From an uncultured Bariatricus sp. (GTDB lineage: Bacteria; Bacillota; Clostridia; Lachnospirales; Lachnospiraceae), in assembly GCA_934320645.1 (NCBI GenBank), contig CAKRFP010000062.1, positions 1 through 6,981 on the forward strand: a stretch of DNA of 6,981 nucleotides. The letters run 5' to 3'. This document shows positions 1 to 6,617 of the stretch, piece by piece. Position numbers and translations under genes: made by a program. Below the pieces are notes generated by a model, which ran no database searches, was not told where the DNA came from, and saw only the letters and a list, made by a program, of their open reading frames with translations. How positions within the stretch are numbered: the stretch's first letter is position 1; every line of letters begins with the position of its first letter.

Positions 1-167
1 TTTTTTGTGCTGCGGATGAAAAGAACCTGATCCAGTTTCTTTTCCAGTGCTTTAATGGACTGGCTGACAGCGGACTGTGAAATAAAGAGCTGCTTGGAAG
101 CCTCAGAAAAGCTGAGCGTGTCCGCAACGTAATAAAATACTTTATATAATTCATAGTTGATATCCAT
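1..167 (-). CDS. LysR-family transcriptional regulator, N-terminal fragment (cut by window edge)
   Basis: The minus strand from 167 to 1 is open throughout and encodes about 55 residues of a winged helix-turn-helix domain. It begins MDINYELYKVFYYVADT and runs through the HTH at about residues 18-37 (SFSEASKQLFISQSAVSQSI), then the KALEKKLDQVLFIR stretch typical of the LysR wing. The effector-binding domain lies beyond base 1 and cannot be seen, so neither the ligand nor the targets can be named. Two ATGs stand in tandem (168-170 and 165-167). The AGGAGG complement at 175-180 is 4 bases from the first and 7 from the second, so the second is preferred. The gene is divergent from the DUF1461 gene, an arrangement in which LysR proteins often control the neighbour and themselves; here that is inference. 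The family call is confident. Confidence 0.9.
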   Translation of the reverse strand, partial: MDINYELYKVFYYVADTLSFSEASKQLFISQSAVSQSIKALEKKLDQVLFIRSTK

Positions 168-188
168 CATTAGTCCTCCTTATAAAAC

Positions 189-204
189 CTATTAGTATTA
201 TAAG
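189..204. promoter_or_regulatory. Candidate LysR operator (imperfect dyad with T-N11-A)
   Basis: The 16-base sequence CTATTAGTATTATAAG has partial dyad symmetry (CT..TA...TA..AG) and contains the T-N11-A core common to LysR binding sites (T190 to A202). It overlaps the -10 box of the LysR gene, a place suited to autorepression. The DNA is very AT-rich and such patterns arise easily by chance, so this is a weak prediction. Confidence 0.3.
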
Positions 205-225
205 TGATAAAAAATGAAATTTCAA
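197..225 (-). promoter_or_regulatory. Sigma-A promoter of the LysR gene
   Basis: Read on the minus strand, TTGAAA (225-220) and a perfect TATAAT (202-197) are separated by exactly 17 bases. They lie about 30 bases upstream of the start codon, which gives a short leader. Expression is probably constitutive unless repressed. No experimental start site is known. Confidence 0.75.
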
Positions 226-238
226 GAGAAAACCATTT

Positions 239-267
239 TTGACAAATGAAGACAGGATTGCTAAACT
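239..267 (+). promoter_or_regulatory. Probable promoter of the DUF1461/Lit gene
   Basis: A perfect TTGACA (239-244) is followed after 17 bases by TAAACT (262-267), which matches four of six -10 positions. The ATG of the membrane-protein gene follows 27 bases later. The weak -10 next to a perfect -35 leaves room for an activator. The promoter lies back to back with the LysR promoter, with about 14 bases between the two -35 boxes. Confidence 0.6.
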
Positions 268-294
268 AGAAGCAGCAAAAGAAGGAGAAAAGGA

Positions 295-993
295 ATGGCA
301 AAAAAGAAATGGCTGCATAAAATTCTGGCAATATTGCCGAGTATAGCACTGATCGTGATCTTTCTGATCAGCAGTTTTGAAATCGGCGCATATGGAGACT
401 GGAGTTTTTACGAAAGAGAATACGAAAAATATAAGGTGGCAGATGAACTTTATATGGAGATGCCGGATATCATGAAGGTGACAAAATACATGATGTCTTA
501 CCTGCGGGGGAACGAAAAAGAGCTGAGCATTGAGACGGAAGTGGAAGGAAATGTACAGGATTTCTTCAATGAGCAGGATCGGCTTCATATGGCAGACGTA
601 CAGGGACTTTTCCTTGGAGGGCTTGCGATCCGGCGGGCAGCGATCCTGGTGCTGCTTTTTTTGATGGCGGCACTTGTGCTGATGAAAGCAGACTGGAGGA
701 GGCTGCTCCCGCAGATGTATCAGTGGGTGCTGGCAGTATTTCTGGCACTTACCGCGGGGGCGGGATTCCTGTTCTCGAGAGATTTCAATAAATATTTTGT
801 GATCTTTCACCATATTTTCTTCAGCAATGACTTGTGGATCTTTGATCCGGCAGAAGACTATATGATTCGGATGCTTCCGGAAGGATTTTTCTATGATATG
901 GTCATGCGGATCGGAAGTATCTTTGCCACATTTCTGATCATCTCTCTTGTCGGCAGTATTATCTGGAAGAAGATAAATAAGAATTACTTATAA
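295..993 (+). CDS. lit: DUF1461 (TIGR01906-type) integral membrane protein, probable lipoprotein intramolecular transacylase Lit
   Basis: This 232-residue protein has four predicted membrane segments (about 9-29, 112-131, 141-161 and 205-225) and a 75-80 residue extracytoplasmic segment after the first. Family hallmarks seen are LHMADVQ (H98, D101), FHHIFFSNDLWIFDP (H172/H173, W181, D184, P185) and LPEGFFYDMVMRIG (194-207). Characterised DUF1461 proteins (Lit of Enterococcus and Bacillus cereus) move an acyl chain within diacylglyceryl lipoproteins to make lyso-form lipoproteins, and conserved histidines are implicated in catalysis. H98 and H172 or H173 would be the counterparts. AAGGAG at 282-287, 7 bases before the ATG, supports the start. 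The gene uses more CGG arginine codons than purL or gdhA, consistent with low expression or a different history. No terminator follows, so some readthrough into purL is possible. The family is near certain; transacylase activity is inferred from homologues. Confidence 0.82.
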   Translation: MAKKKWLHKILAILPSIALIVIFLISSFEIGAYGDWSFYEREYEKYKVADELYMEMPDIMKVTKYMMSYLRGNEKELSIETEVEGNVQDFFNEQDRLHMADVQGLFLGGLAIRRAAILVLLFLMAALVLMKADWRRLLPQMYQWVLAVFLALTAGAGFLFSRDFNKYFVIFHHIFFSNDLWIFDPAEDYMIRMLPEGFFYDMVMRIGSIFATFLIISLVGSIIWKKINKNYL

Positions 994-1012
994 AAAGATT
1001 TAGTTATATTTA

Positions 1013-1042
1013 TTGTACTTATAAAAGACGATGTGGTAAAAT
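1013..1042 (+). promoter_or_regulatory. Probable extended -10 promoter of purL
   Basis: TGGTAAAAT at 1034-1042 is an extended -10 (TG at 1034-1035, then TAAAAT at 1037-1042). The best -35 is poor (TTGTAC, 1013-1018, 18-base spacer), as expected for an extended -10 promoter. It would give a leader of about 70 bases before purL. I looked for PurR boxes of the Bacillus type (inverted CGAAC elements) and saw none here. Confidence 0.5.
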
Positions 1043-1052
1043 AAAAATCAAG

Positions 1053-1089
1053 GAAACTGCCGTTATGCCAGATTAAGGCATGCGGTTTC
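1053..1089 (+). promoter_or_regulatory. Bulged hairpin in the purL leader
   Basis: GAAACTGC (1053-1060) pairs with GCGGTTTC (1082-1089) with one G-U pair. After a four-base bulge (1061-1064), ATGCC (1065-1069) pairs with GGCAT (1077-1081) around a seven-base loop. The total is 13 bp. No U-tract follows, so it is not a terminator. It ends 21 bases before the ribosome site and could affect mRNA stability or bind a factor. It does not match a riboswitch I recognise; the classic purine aptamer core is absent. Confidence 0.45.
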
Positions 1090-1120
1090 AATATTACTAC
1101 CAAAGCTAATGGAGGAAATT

Positions 1121-4100
1121 ATGGGCGTAAAACGTGTATATGTGGAGAAAAAACCAGAATTTGCAGTACAGGCTAAAGAGCTTCGCCATGAGGTGAAGAG
1201 TTATCTTGGAATTAAGACGGTGAAGAATGTACGTGTACTGATCCGCTACGATGTGGAGAATCTTTCGGATGCGACATTTGAGAGAGCATGCAACGGTGTG
1301 TTTGCAGAACCGCCGGTAGATATGCTTTACAGAGAGGACTTCCCGCATGAAGAAAGTGACCACATTTTCTCAGTAGAATTTCTTCCTGGACAGTTTGACC
1401 AGAGAGCAGACTCTGCTGTTCAGTGTGTACAGTTTATCAAAGAGGATGAGCTGCCGGTGATCAAGACAGCGACCACTTATGTGATCGAAGGAGAGATCAG
1501 CGAAGAAGAGATGGAAGCGATCAAGGCACACTGCATCAACCCGGTGGATTCCAGAGAAACCGGACTTGAAAAACCGGAAACACTGGTTACAAAATTCGAT
1601 GAGCCTGCCGATGTAAAGATCTTTGACGGATTCAAAGATATGCCGGAAGCCGAACTGAAGGAATTATACAGTTCCCTTGGACTTGCTATGACATTCAAGG
1701 ATTTCCAGCACATTCAGAATTATTTCAAAGGGGAAGAACACAGAGATCCTTCAATGACAGAGATCCGTGTTCTGGATACCTACTGGTCTGACCACTGCCG
1801 TCATACCACATTCTCAACAGAACTTACTGAAGTATCTTTTGGCGATGGCGATTACAGAAAGCCGATGGAAGATACTTATAAAGAATATCTTCAGACACAC
1901 AGCGAGATCTTCAAAGGACGCGAGGACAAATTTGTATGTCTGATGGATCTTGCACTGATGGCAATGCGGAAGCTGAAAAAAGAAGGCAAGCTTCAGGATC
2001 AGGAAGAATCCGATGAGATCAATGCCTGCAGTATCGTTGTCCCGGTTGAAGTAGATGGCGTGGAAGAAGAGTGGCTTGTCAACTTCAAGAATGAGACACA
2101 CAACCATCCGACCGAGATCGAACCATTTGGTGGTGCGGCTACCTGCCTTGGCGGAGCAATCCGTGACCCGCTGTCAGGACGTACTTATGTATACCAGGCA
2201 ATGCGTGTAACCGGTGCAGCAGATCCGACCGTATCTGTAAAAGAGACGATGAAAGGAAAACTGCCACAGAAGAAACTGGTGCGTAGTGCAGCACATGGGT
2301 ACAGCTCATATGGTAACCAGATCGGACTTGCAACCGGACTGGTAAAAGAGATCTATCATCCGGATTATGTAGCAAAGAGAATGGAGATCGGTGCGGTTAT
2401 GGGTGCTGCTCCGAGACGTGCAGTTATCCGTGAAAATTCGGATCCGGGAGATATCATCATTCTTCTTGGCGGACGTACCGGACGTGACGGCTGTGGTGGA
2501 GCAACCGGTTCTTCCAAAGTTCACACCGAAGAATCCATCGAAACATGTGGAGCCGAGGTTCAGAAGGGTAATGCGCCGACCGAACGTAAGATCCAGAGAA
2601 TGTTCCGCAGAGAAGAAGTCAGCAAGCTGATCAAGAAGTGTAATGACTTCGGAGCAGGCGGAGTATCTGTTGCAATCGGAGAGCTTGCAGATGGTCTTCA
2701 GATCGATCTGGACAAAGTACCGAAAAAATATGCAGGTCTTGACGGAACAGAGATTGCGATTTCTGAATCCCAGGAGCGTATGGCTGTTGTGGTAGATCCG
2801 AAGGATGTGGATGAATTCCTTGGCTATGCAAAAGAAGAGAACCTGGAGGCAGTAAAGGTTGCGGTTGTTACCGAAGATCCGAGACTTGTCCTTTCATGGA
2901 GAGGAAAAGAGATCGTAAATATTTCCCGTGCCTTCCTGAATACCAACGGTGCACATCAGGAGACAACGGTTAAAGTTGATATTCCTTCAAGAGAAGATAC
3001 CATTCTTAAGAAACAGGTTGAGGTTGGCAATGTAAAAGAAAAATGGCTGGATACTCTGAAAGACCTGAATGTATGCTCACAGAAAGGTCTGGTTGAGATG
3101 TTCGACGGATCCATCGGAGCAGGCTCGGTATTCATGCCTCACGGTGGAAAATACCAGATGACAGAGACACAGAGCATGGTTGCAAAGCTTCCGGTTATGC
3201 ATGGTAAATGTGATACCGTTACGATGATGAGTTATGGATTTGATCCGTATCTGTCAAGCTGGAGCCCGTATCACGGAGCTGTCTATGCTGTCACAGAGTC
3301 TATGGCTAAGATCGTAGCTTGCGGTGGAGATTACAGCAAGATCCGTTTTACATTCCAGGAATATTTCCGCAGAATGACAGAGGATCCGGAAAGATGGAGT
3401 CAGCCATTTGCAGCACTGCTTGGTGCATATAAGGCACAGATCGCTTATGGACTTCCGTCAATCGGAGGAAAGGACAGTATGTCCGGAACATTTGAACATA
3501 TCGATGTACCGCCGACACTGGTATCCTTTGCAGTTGATATTGCCAAAGAAGGAGATATCATTACTCCGGAACTGAAAAAAGCAGGTAATAAGCTTGTATG
3601 GATGAGGATTGAAAAAGATGAATACGAGCTGCCGGTATATGAACAGGTAATGGATCAGTACGGTAAGTTCGCTGATGATATCCACAATGGAAAGATCGTA
3701 TCTGCTTACGCACTTGACCGCCATGGAGTGATCGCAGCTGTCAGCAAGATGGCATTCGGTAACGGAATGGGTGTGAAGATCGAACATAGCATGGATGCAA
3801 GAGAACTTTTTGCACCTGCATTCGGTGATATCGTAGCAGAAGTTCCGGCAGACAAGGTAGGAGAGCTCTCCATCTCTTACACTGTGATCGGTGAAGTGAC
3901 AGATGATGCGAAATTCGCATTTGGAGATACAGAAATCACACTGAAAGAAGCAGAAGATGCATGGACAGGAACTCTGGAACAGGTATTCCGTACAGTATCT
4001 GACGAAGCTTCTGACGAAAAGATAGAATCTCCACTTTACGATACAAAAGACATTGTGATCTGCGGACACAAGATTGCACAGCCGACCGTATTTATCCCGG

Positions 4101-4876
4101 TATTCCCAGGAACAAACTGCGAGTATGACAGTGCAAAAGCATTTGAAAGAGCAGGTGCAAAGGTCATCACAAAAGTATTCCGTAACATGGATGCAGCAGA
4201 TATCGTAGATTCTGTGAATACATTTGAAAAAGAAATTGCAAAATCCCAGATCATCATGTTCCCGGGTGGATTCTCAGCCGGTGACGAACCGGATGGTTCT
4301 GCAAAATTCTTTGCAACTGCATTCCAGAATGCAAAACTCAAAGAAGCGGTAGAGAAGCTCCTGAATGAGAGAGACGGCCTTGTGCTTGGTATCTGTAACG
4401 GATTCCAGACTCTGGTAAAACTTGGTCTGGTTCCTTACGGAGAAGTTGTGGGACAGACACCGGATTCTCCGACACTGACCTACAATACCATCGGACGCCA
4501 TATTTCCAAGATGGTTTATACAAAGGTTGTCACCAACAAGTCACCATGGCTGCAGGGGGCAGAGCTTGGCGGAGTTTACACCAATCCGGCATCCCACGGA
4601 GAGGGACGTTTTGTTGCAAGTGAAGAATGGCTTGACAAGCTCTTTGCGAACGGACAGGTTGCAACACAGTACTGTGACCTTGACGGAAATGTATCTATGG
4701 ATGAAGAATGGAACGTCAATGGCTCTTATCGCGCAATTGAAGGTATCACAAGTCCGGATGGCCGTGTGCTTGGTAAGATGGCACATTCAGAGCGTCGTGC
4801 AGATTCCGTGGCTATCAATATTTATGGTGAGCAGGATATGAAGATCTTTGAATCCGGTGTGAAATATTTCAAATAA
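1121..4876 (+). CDS. purL: Phosphoribosylformylglycinamidine synthase, single-chain (clade II PurL)
   Basis: The enzyme catalyses the fourth step of de novo purine synthesis in the cytoplasm: FGAR + glutamine + ATP gives FGAM. The protein is 1251 residues, the size of the fused form common in Clostridia and streptococci, not the PurL/PurQ/PurS split form of Bacillus. In order it has an N-terminal PurS-like region (about 1-150), a first synthetase half with YWSDHCRH (221-228) and NETHNHPTE (324-332), a second half with GSVFMPHGGKY and GGKDSMSG, and a C-terminal glutaminase domain. That domain carries PVFPGTNCEYD, FPGGFSAGDE, the nucleophile Cys1092 in GICNGFQT, and His1159/Glu1161 in ASHGEGRF. 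An in-frame ATG at 1109 would add four residues, but it contains the Shine-Dalgarno and lacks its own; GGAGG at 1111-1115 serves the ATG at 1121. The gene appears monocistronic, with no other pur gene nearby and no terminator immediately after it. It is intact, with all key residues present. Confidence 0.97.
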   Translation: MGVKRVYVEKKPEFAVQAKELRHEVKSYLGIKTVKNVRVLIRYDVENLSDATFERACNGVFAEPPVDMLYREDFPHEESDHIFSVEFLPGQFDQRADSAVQCVQFIKEDELPVIKTATTYVIEGEISEEEMEAIKAHCINPVDSRETGLEKPETLVTKFDEPADVKIFDGFKDMPEAELKELYSSLGLAMTFKDFQHIQNYFKGEEHRDPSMTEIRVLDTYWSDHCRHTTFSTELTEVSFGDGDYRKPMEDTYKEYLQTHSEIFKGREDKFVCLMDLALMAMRKLKKEGKLQDQEESDEINACSIVVPVEVDGVEEEWLVNFKNETHNHPTEIEPFGGAATCLGGAIRDPLSGRTYVYQAMRVTGAADPTVSVKETMKGKLPQKKLVRSAAHGYSSYGNQIGLATGLVKEIYHPDYVAKRMEIGAVMGAAPRRAVIRENSDPGDIIILLGGRTGRDGCGGATGSSKVHTEESIETCGAEVQKGNAPTERKIQRMFRREEVSKLIKKCNDFGAGGVSVAIGELADGLQIDLDKVPKKYAGLDGTEIAISESQERMAVVVDPKDVDEFLGYAKEENLEAVKVAVVTEDPRLVLSWRGKEIVNISRAFLNTNGAHQETTVKVDIPSREDTILKKQVEVGNVKEKWLDTLKDLNVCSQKGLVEMFDGSIGAGSVFMPHGGKYQMTETQSMVAKLPVMHGKCDTVTMMSYGFDPYLSSWSPYHGAVYAVTESMAKIVACGGDYSKIRFTFQEYFRRMTEDPERWSQPFAALLGAYKAQIAYGLPSIGGKDSMSGTFEHIDVPPTLVSFAVDIAKEGDIITPELKKAGNKLVWMRIEKDEYELPVYEQVMDQYGKFADDIHNGKIVSAYALDRHGVIAAVSKMAFGNGMGVKIEHSMDARELFAPAFGDIVAEVPADKVGELSISYTVIGEVTDDAKFAFGDTEITLKEAEDAWTGTLEQVFRTVSDEASDEKIESPLYDTKDIVICGHKIAQPTVFIPVFPGTNCEYDSAKAFERAGAKVITKVFRNMDAADIVDSVNTFEKEIAKSQIIMFPGGFSAGDEPDGSAKFFATAFQNAKLKEAVEKLLNERDGLVLGICNGFQTLVKLGLVPYGEVVGQTPDSPTLTYNTIGRHISKMVYTKVVTNKSPWLQGAELGGVYTNPASHGEGRFVASEEWLDKLFANGQVATQYCDLDGNVSMDEEWNVNGSYRAIEGITSPDGRVLGKMAHSERRADSVAINIYGEQDMKIFESGVKYFK

Positions 4877-5042
4877 GACGGCAAATCTGGCATAAAATGC
4901 TTTGGATGAGACAAAAATGCAAGATTGTCGACACGAACTTGCAAAAAAGAGAAGAAGTATCAAGAAAAAAAATGAAAATCAGCTGTATTTGAAACAAAAA
5001 TGTAGTGGAAATTCATAAAATTTGAAAAATATAAAAAAAATC

Positions 5043-5071
5043 TTGACACAGGCGCCTGAATGCTTTACTCT
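5043..5071 (+). promoter_or_regulatory. gdhA promoter
   Basis: A perfect TTGACA (5043-5048) is followed by a 17-base spacer and TACTCT (5066-5071), a weak -10 with three of six matches including the conserved TA and final T. An A/T-rich tract precedes it. Initiation would fall near 5077-5079, which puts a hairpin at the very 5' end of the mRNA. The strong -35 and weak -10 suggest regulated initiation. Confidence 0.65.
5049..5058. promoter_or_regulatory. Perfect palindrome in the gdhA promoter spacer, candidate operator
   Basis: CAGGCGCCTG is a perfect 10-bp palindrome directly after the -35 box and wholly within the spacer. It is GC-rich (eight of ten) in an otherwise AT-rich stretch, so it stands out from local composition. 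A dimeric protein bound here would block RNA polymerase. The cognate regulator is unknown. Confidence 0.4.
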
Positions 5072-5077
5072 GTTAAA

Positions 5078-5101
5078 GAACAAAGGTGTTCCGGAGGGAC
5101 A
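5078..5101 (+). promoter_or_regulatory. 5'-terminal leader hairpin and competing antiterminator pairing of gdhA
   Basis: GAAC (5078-5081) pairs with GTTC (5088-5091) around the six-base loop AAAGGT, which has A at loop position 1 and G at position 4, as in the hexaloops bound by ANTAR-domain antiterminators. Alternatively TGTTCC (5087-5092) can pair with GGGACA (5096-5101) with one G-U pair, which would occupy the 5' arm of the following terminator. The two pairings exclude each other. A second AnnGnn hexaloop, required in the classic ANTAR target, was not found, so the regulator class is open. Confidence 0.4.
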
Positions 5102-5126
5102 GACATTTGTTTGTCCCTCTTTTTTT
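5094..5126 (+). terminator. Intrinsic terminator in the gdhA leader (probable attenuator)
   Basis: GAGGGACA (5094-5101) pairs with TGTCCCTC (5112-5119). The stem continues inward by three more pairs (G-U, A-U, C-G) to a four-base ATTT loop, giving 11 bp. Seven T residues follow (5120-5126). This is a textbook Rho-independent terminator, placed about 50 bases after the gdhA promoter and 60 bases before its ATG. I see no good promoter between the hairpin and the gene, so gdhA expression probably depends on readthrough. Confidence 0.88.
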
Positions 5127-5186
5127 AGCAAAGAAGTGTGCAAAGTCACATTTTTGTAAAAGAACATTCAGGAGGTATTGAGTAGT

Positions 5187-6521
5187 ATGTCTTATGTTGA
5201 TGAAGTAATTGAACTTGTAGTAAAGAAAAACCCAGATGAACCAGAATTTCATCAGGCAGTAAAAGAGGTTCTGGAATCTCTTCGTGCAGTTGTAGAAGCT
5301 CATGAAGAAGAATACAGAAGAGACGCTCTTCTTGAAAGACTCGTTGAGCCGGAAAGACAGATCAAATTCCGCGTACCTTGGGTAGATGATAAAGGTCAGG
5401 TTCAGGTTAATACCGGATACCGTGTACAGTTTAACAGTGCAATTGGACCATACAAAGGAGGATTACGTCTTCATCCTTCAGTAAATATCGGAATTATCAA
5501 ATTCCTTGGATTCGAACAGATCTTCAAAAACTCTCTGACAGGTCTTCCGATCGGTGGAGGTAAAGGTGGATCCGATTTCGATCCGAAAGGAAAATCAGAT
5601 CGTGAAGTTATGGCATTCTGCCAGAGCTTTATGACAGAGCTTTGCAAATATATCGGAGCAGACACAGACGTACCGGCCGGAGATATCGGAACAGGTGCAA
5701 GAGAGATCGGATACATGTACGGACAGTACAAGAGAATCCGTGGATTATCAGAAGGTGTTCTGACAGGTAAAGGACTCAGCTACGGCGGATCCCTTGCACG
5801 TACAGAAGCAACAGGATACGGACTTCTGTATTTCACACGCGAGATGCTCAAACTTGCAGGAAAAGACATCGCTGGTAAGACAGTTGCAGTTTCCGGAGCA
5901 GGTAACGTTGCAATCTACGCAATCGAAAAAGCACAGCAGATGGGTGCTAAAGTTGTAACATGCAGCGACTCTACAGGATGGGTATATGATCCGGAAGGAA
6001 TCGATGTTGCAGCTCTGAAAGAAATCAAAGAAGTGAAGAGAGCAAGACTTACAGAATACAAGAACTACCGTCCGAATTCAGAATATCATGAAGGTCGCGG
6101 CGTATGGTCAGTAAAAGTTGATATCGCTCTTCCTTGTGCAACACAGAACGAACTTCATCTGGAAGATGCAAAACAGCTTGTTGCAAACGGATGCATCGCA
6201 GTAGCAGAAGGAGCTAACATGCCTACTACACTGGAAGCTACACAGTATCTGCAGGAGAACGGTGTATTATTTGCACCTGGTAAAGCTTCTAATGCAGGTG
6301 GTGTTGCTACATCAGCACTTGAGATGTCACAGAACAGCGAACGTCTCAGCTGGACATTCGAAGAAGTTGACGCAAAACTTCAGAACATCATGGTAAATAT
6401 CTGCCATAACGCAGCAGATGCAGCAAAACGTTACGGAGCAGAAGGAAACTATGTAGTAGGTGCTAACATTGCCGGATTTGAAAAAGTTGTAGATGCAATG
6501 CAGGCTCAGGGAATTGTATAA
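5187..6521 (+). CDS. gdhA: Glutamate dehydrogenase, probably NADP-dependent
   Basis: This is a cytoplasmic hexameric-type (about 450 residue) glutamate dehydrogenase that interconverts 2-oxoglutarate plus ammonium and glutamate. The 444-residue protein has the substrate domain first: GPYKGGLR (K90), KFLGFEQ.FK (K114), GGGKGGSDFDP (catalytic K126) and VPAGDIG (catalytic D166). A Rossmann domain follows with SGAGNVA (236-242), then ANMPTT and SQNSERLSW near the C-terminus. The segment CSDSTG (259-264), with S260-D261-S262 after the second beta strand, resembles NADP-specific enzymes such as E. coli GdhA, whereas the NAD-specific C. symbiosum enzyme has a different segment there. An assimilatory role is therefore likely but inferred. 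The start is the ATG at 5187, 11 bases after AGGAGG (5170-5175), a slightly long spacing. An in-frame TTG at 5178 is only 2 bases from the AGGAGG and is rejected. The gene is intact and has its own terminator. Confidence 0.97.
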   Translation: MSYVDEVIELVVKKNPDEPEFHQAVKEVLESLRAVVEAHEEEYRRDALLERLVEPERQIKFRVPWVDDKGQVQVNTGYRVQFNSAIGPYKGGLRLHPSVNIGIIKFLGFEQIFKNSLTGLPIGGGKGGSDFDPKGKSDREVMAFCQSFMTELCKYIGADTDVPAGDIGTGAREIGYMYGQYKRIRGLSEGVLTGKGLSYGGSLARTEATGYGLLYFTREMLKLAGKDIAGKTVAVSGAGNVAIYAIEKAQQMGAKVVTCSDSTGWVYDPEGIDVAALKEIKEVKRARLTEYKNYRPNSEYHEGRGVWSVKVDIALPCATQNELHLEDAKQLVANGCIAVAEGANMPTTLEATQYLQENGVLFAPGKASNAGGVATSALEMSQNSERLSWTFEEVDAKLQNIMVNICHNAADAAKRYGAEGNYVVGANIAGFEKVVDAMQAQGIV

Positions 6522-6544
6522 GACATATCCTCTATGTAAAATAT

Positions 6545-6586
6545 AATCAGAAAGATCTTCGGAGCAATCCGGAGATTTTTCTGATT
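6545..6586 (+). terminator. gdhA terminator with long stem and GCAA tetraloop
   Basis: A 19-bp stem (6545-6563 with 6568-6586, two G-U pairs) closes on a GCAA loop of the stable GNRA type. The inner GC-containing stem is followed by TTTTT (6576-6580), so termination can occur after the inner half has formed. The complementary A-rich 5' side may give some activity in both directions. It begins 23 bases after the gdhA stop codon. Confidence 0.85.
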
Positions 6587-6617
6587 TATGCGAAAATGTT
6601 GAATGATATAGGTTGTG

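Larger units (their letters stand above)
4877..5186. other. Intergenic region between purL and gdhA (310 bases)
   Basis: From 4877 to about 4980 there is no credible gene. A 6-bp inverted repeat TGCAAG/CTTGCA (4919-4924 and 4939-4944) is followed by A residues, not T, so it is not a plus-strand terminator. From about 5010 to 5042 the DNA is nearly pure A/T just before the -35 box and could act as an UP element. The promoter, palindrome, leader hairpin, terminator and AGGAGG of gdhA fill the rest. Without a terminator right after purL, the hairpin at 5094-5126 may also stop purL readthrough. Confidence 0.6.

Noticed and set aside
151..813. 220-codon minus-strand open frame
   Set aside because: It overlaps the LysR start region and lies antisense to the DUF1461 gene. 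It has no ribosome site, and its His/Cys-rich translation resembles no family and looks like antisense of a membrane protein gene.
1109..1120. Upstream in-frame ATG of purL
   Set aside because: It contains the GGAGG that serves the ATG at 1121 and has no Shine-Dalgarno of its own.
3458..4069. 203-codon minus-strand open frame inside purL
   Set aside because: It is a shadow of purL codon bias, with a Cys/Phe/His-rich low-plausibility protein, no ribosome site, and the plus-strand gene intact throughout.
4931..4940. ACGAACTT as a PurR box
   Set aside because: It is a single half-like site lying after purL, without the inverted partner that PurR boxes have.
4919..4944. TGCAAG/CTTGCA stem after purL as a terminator
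   Set aside because: The stem is only 6 bp with a 14-base loop and is followed by A residues on the plus strand. On the minus strand T residues follow, but no gene ends there.
5078..5126. Firm assignment of the gdhA leader as a classic ANTAR target
   Set aside because: Only the first hairpin has an AnnGnn hexaloop. The region of the second gives TTTGTT at best, so the class is left as a hypothesis.
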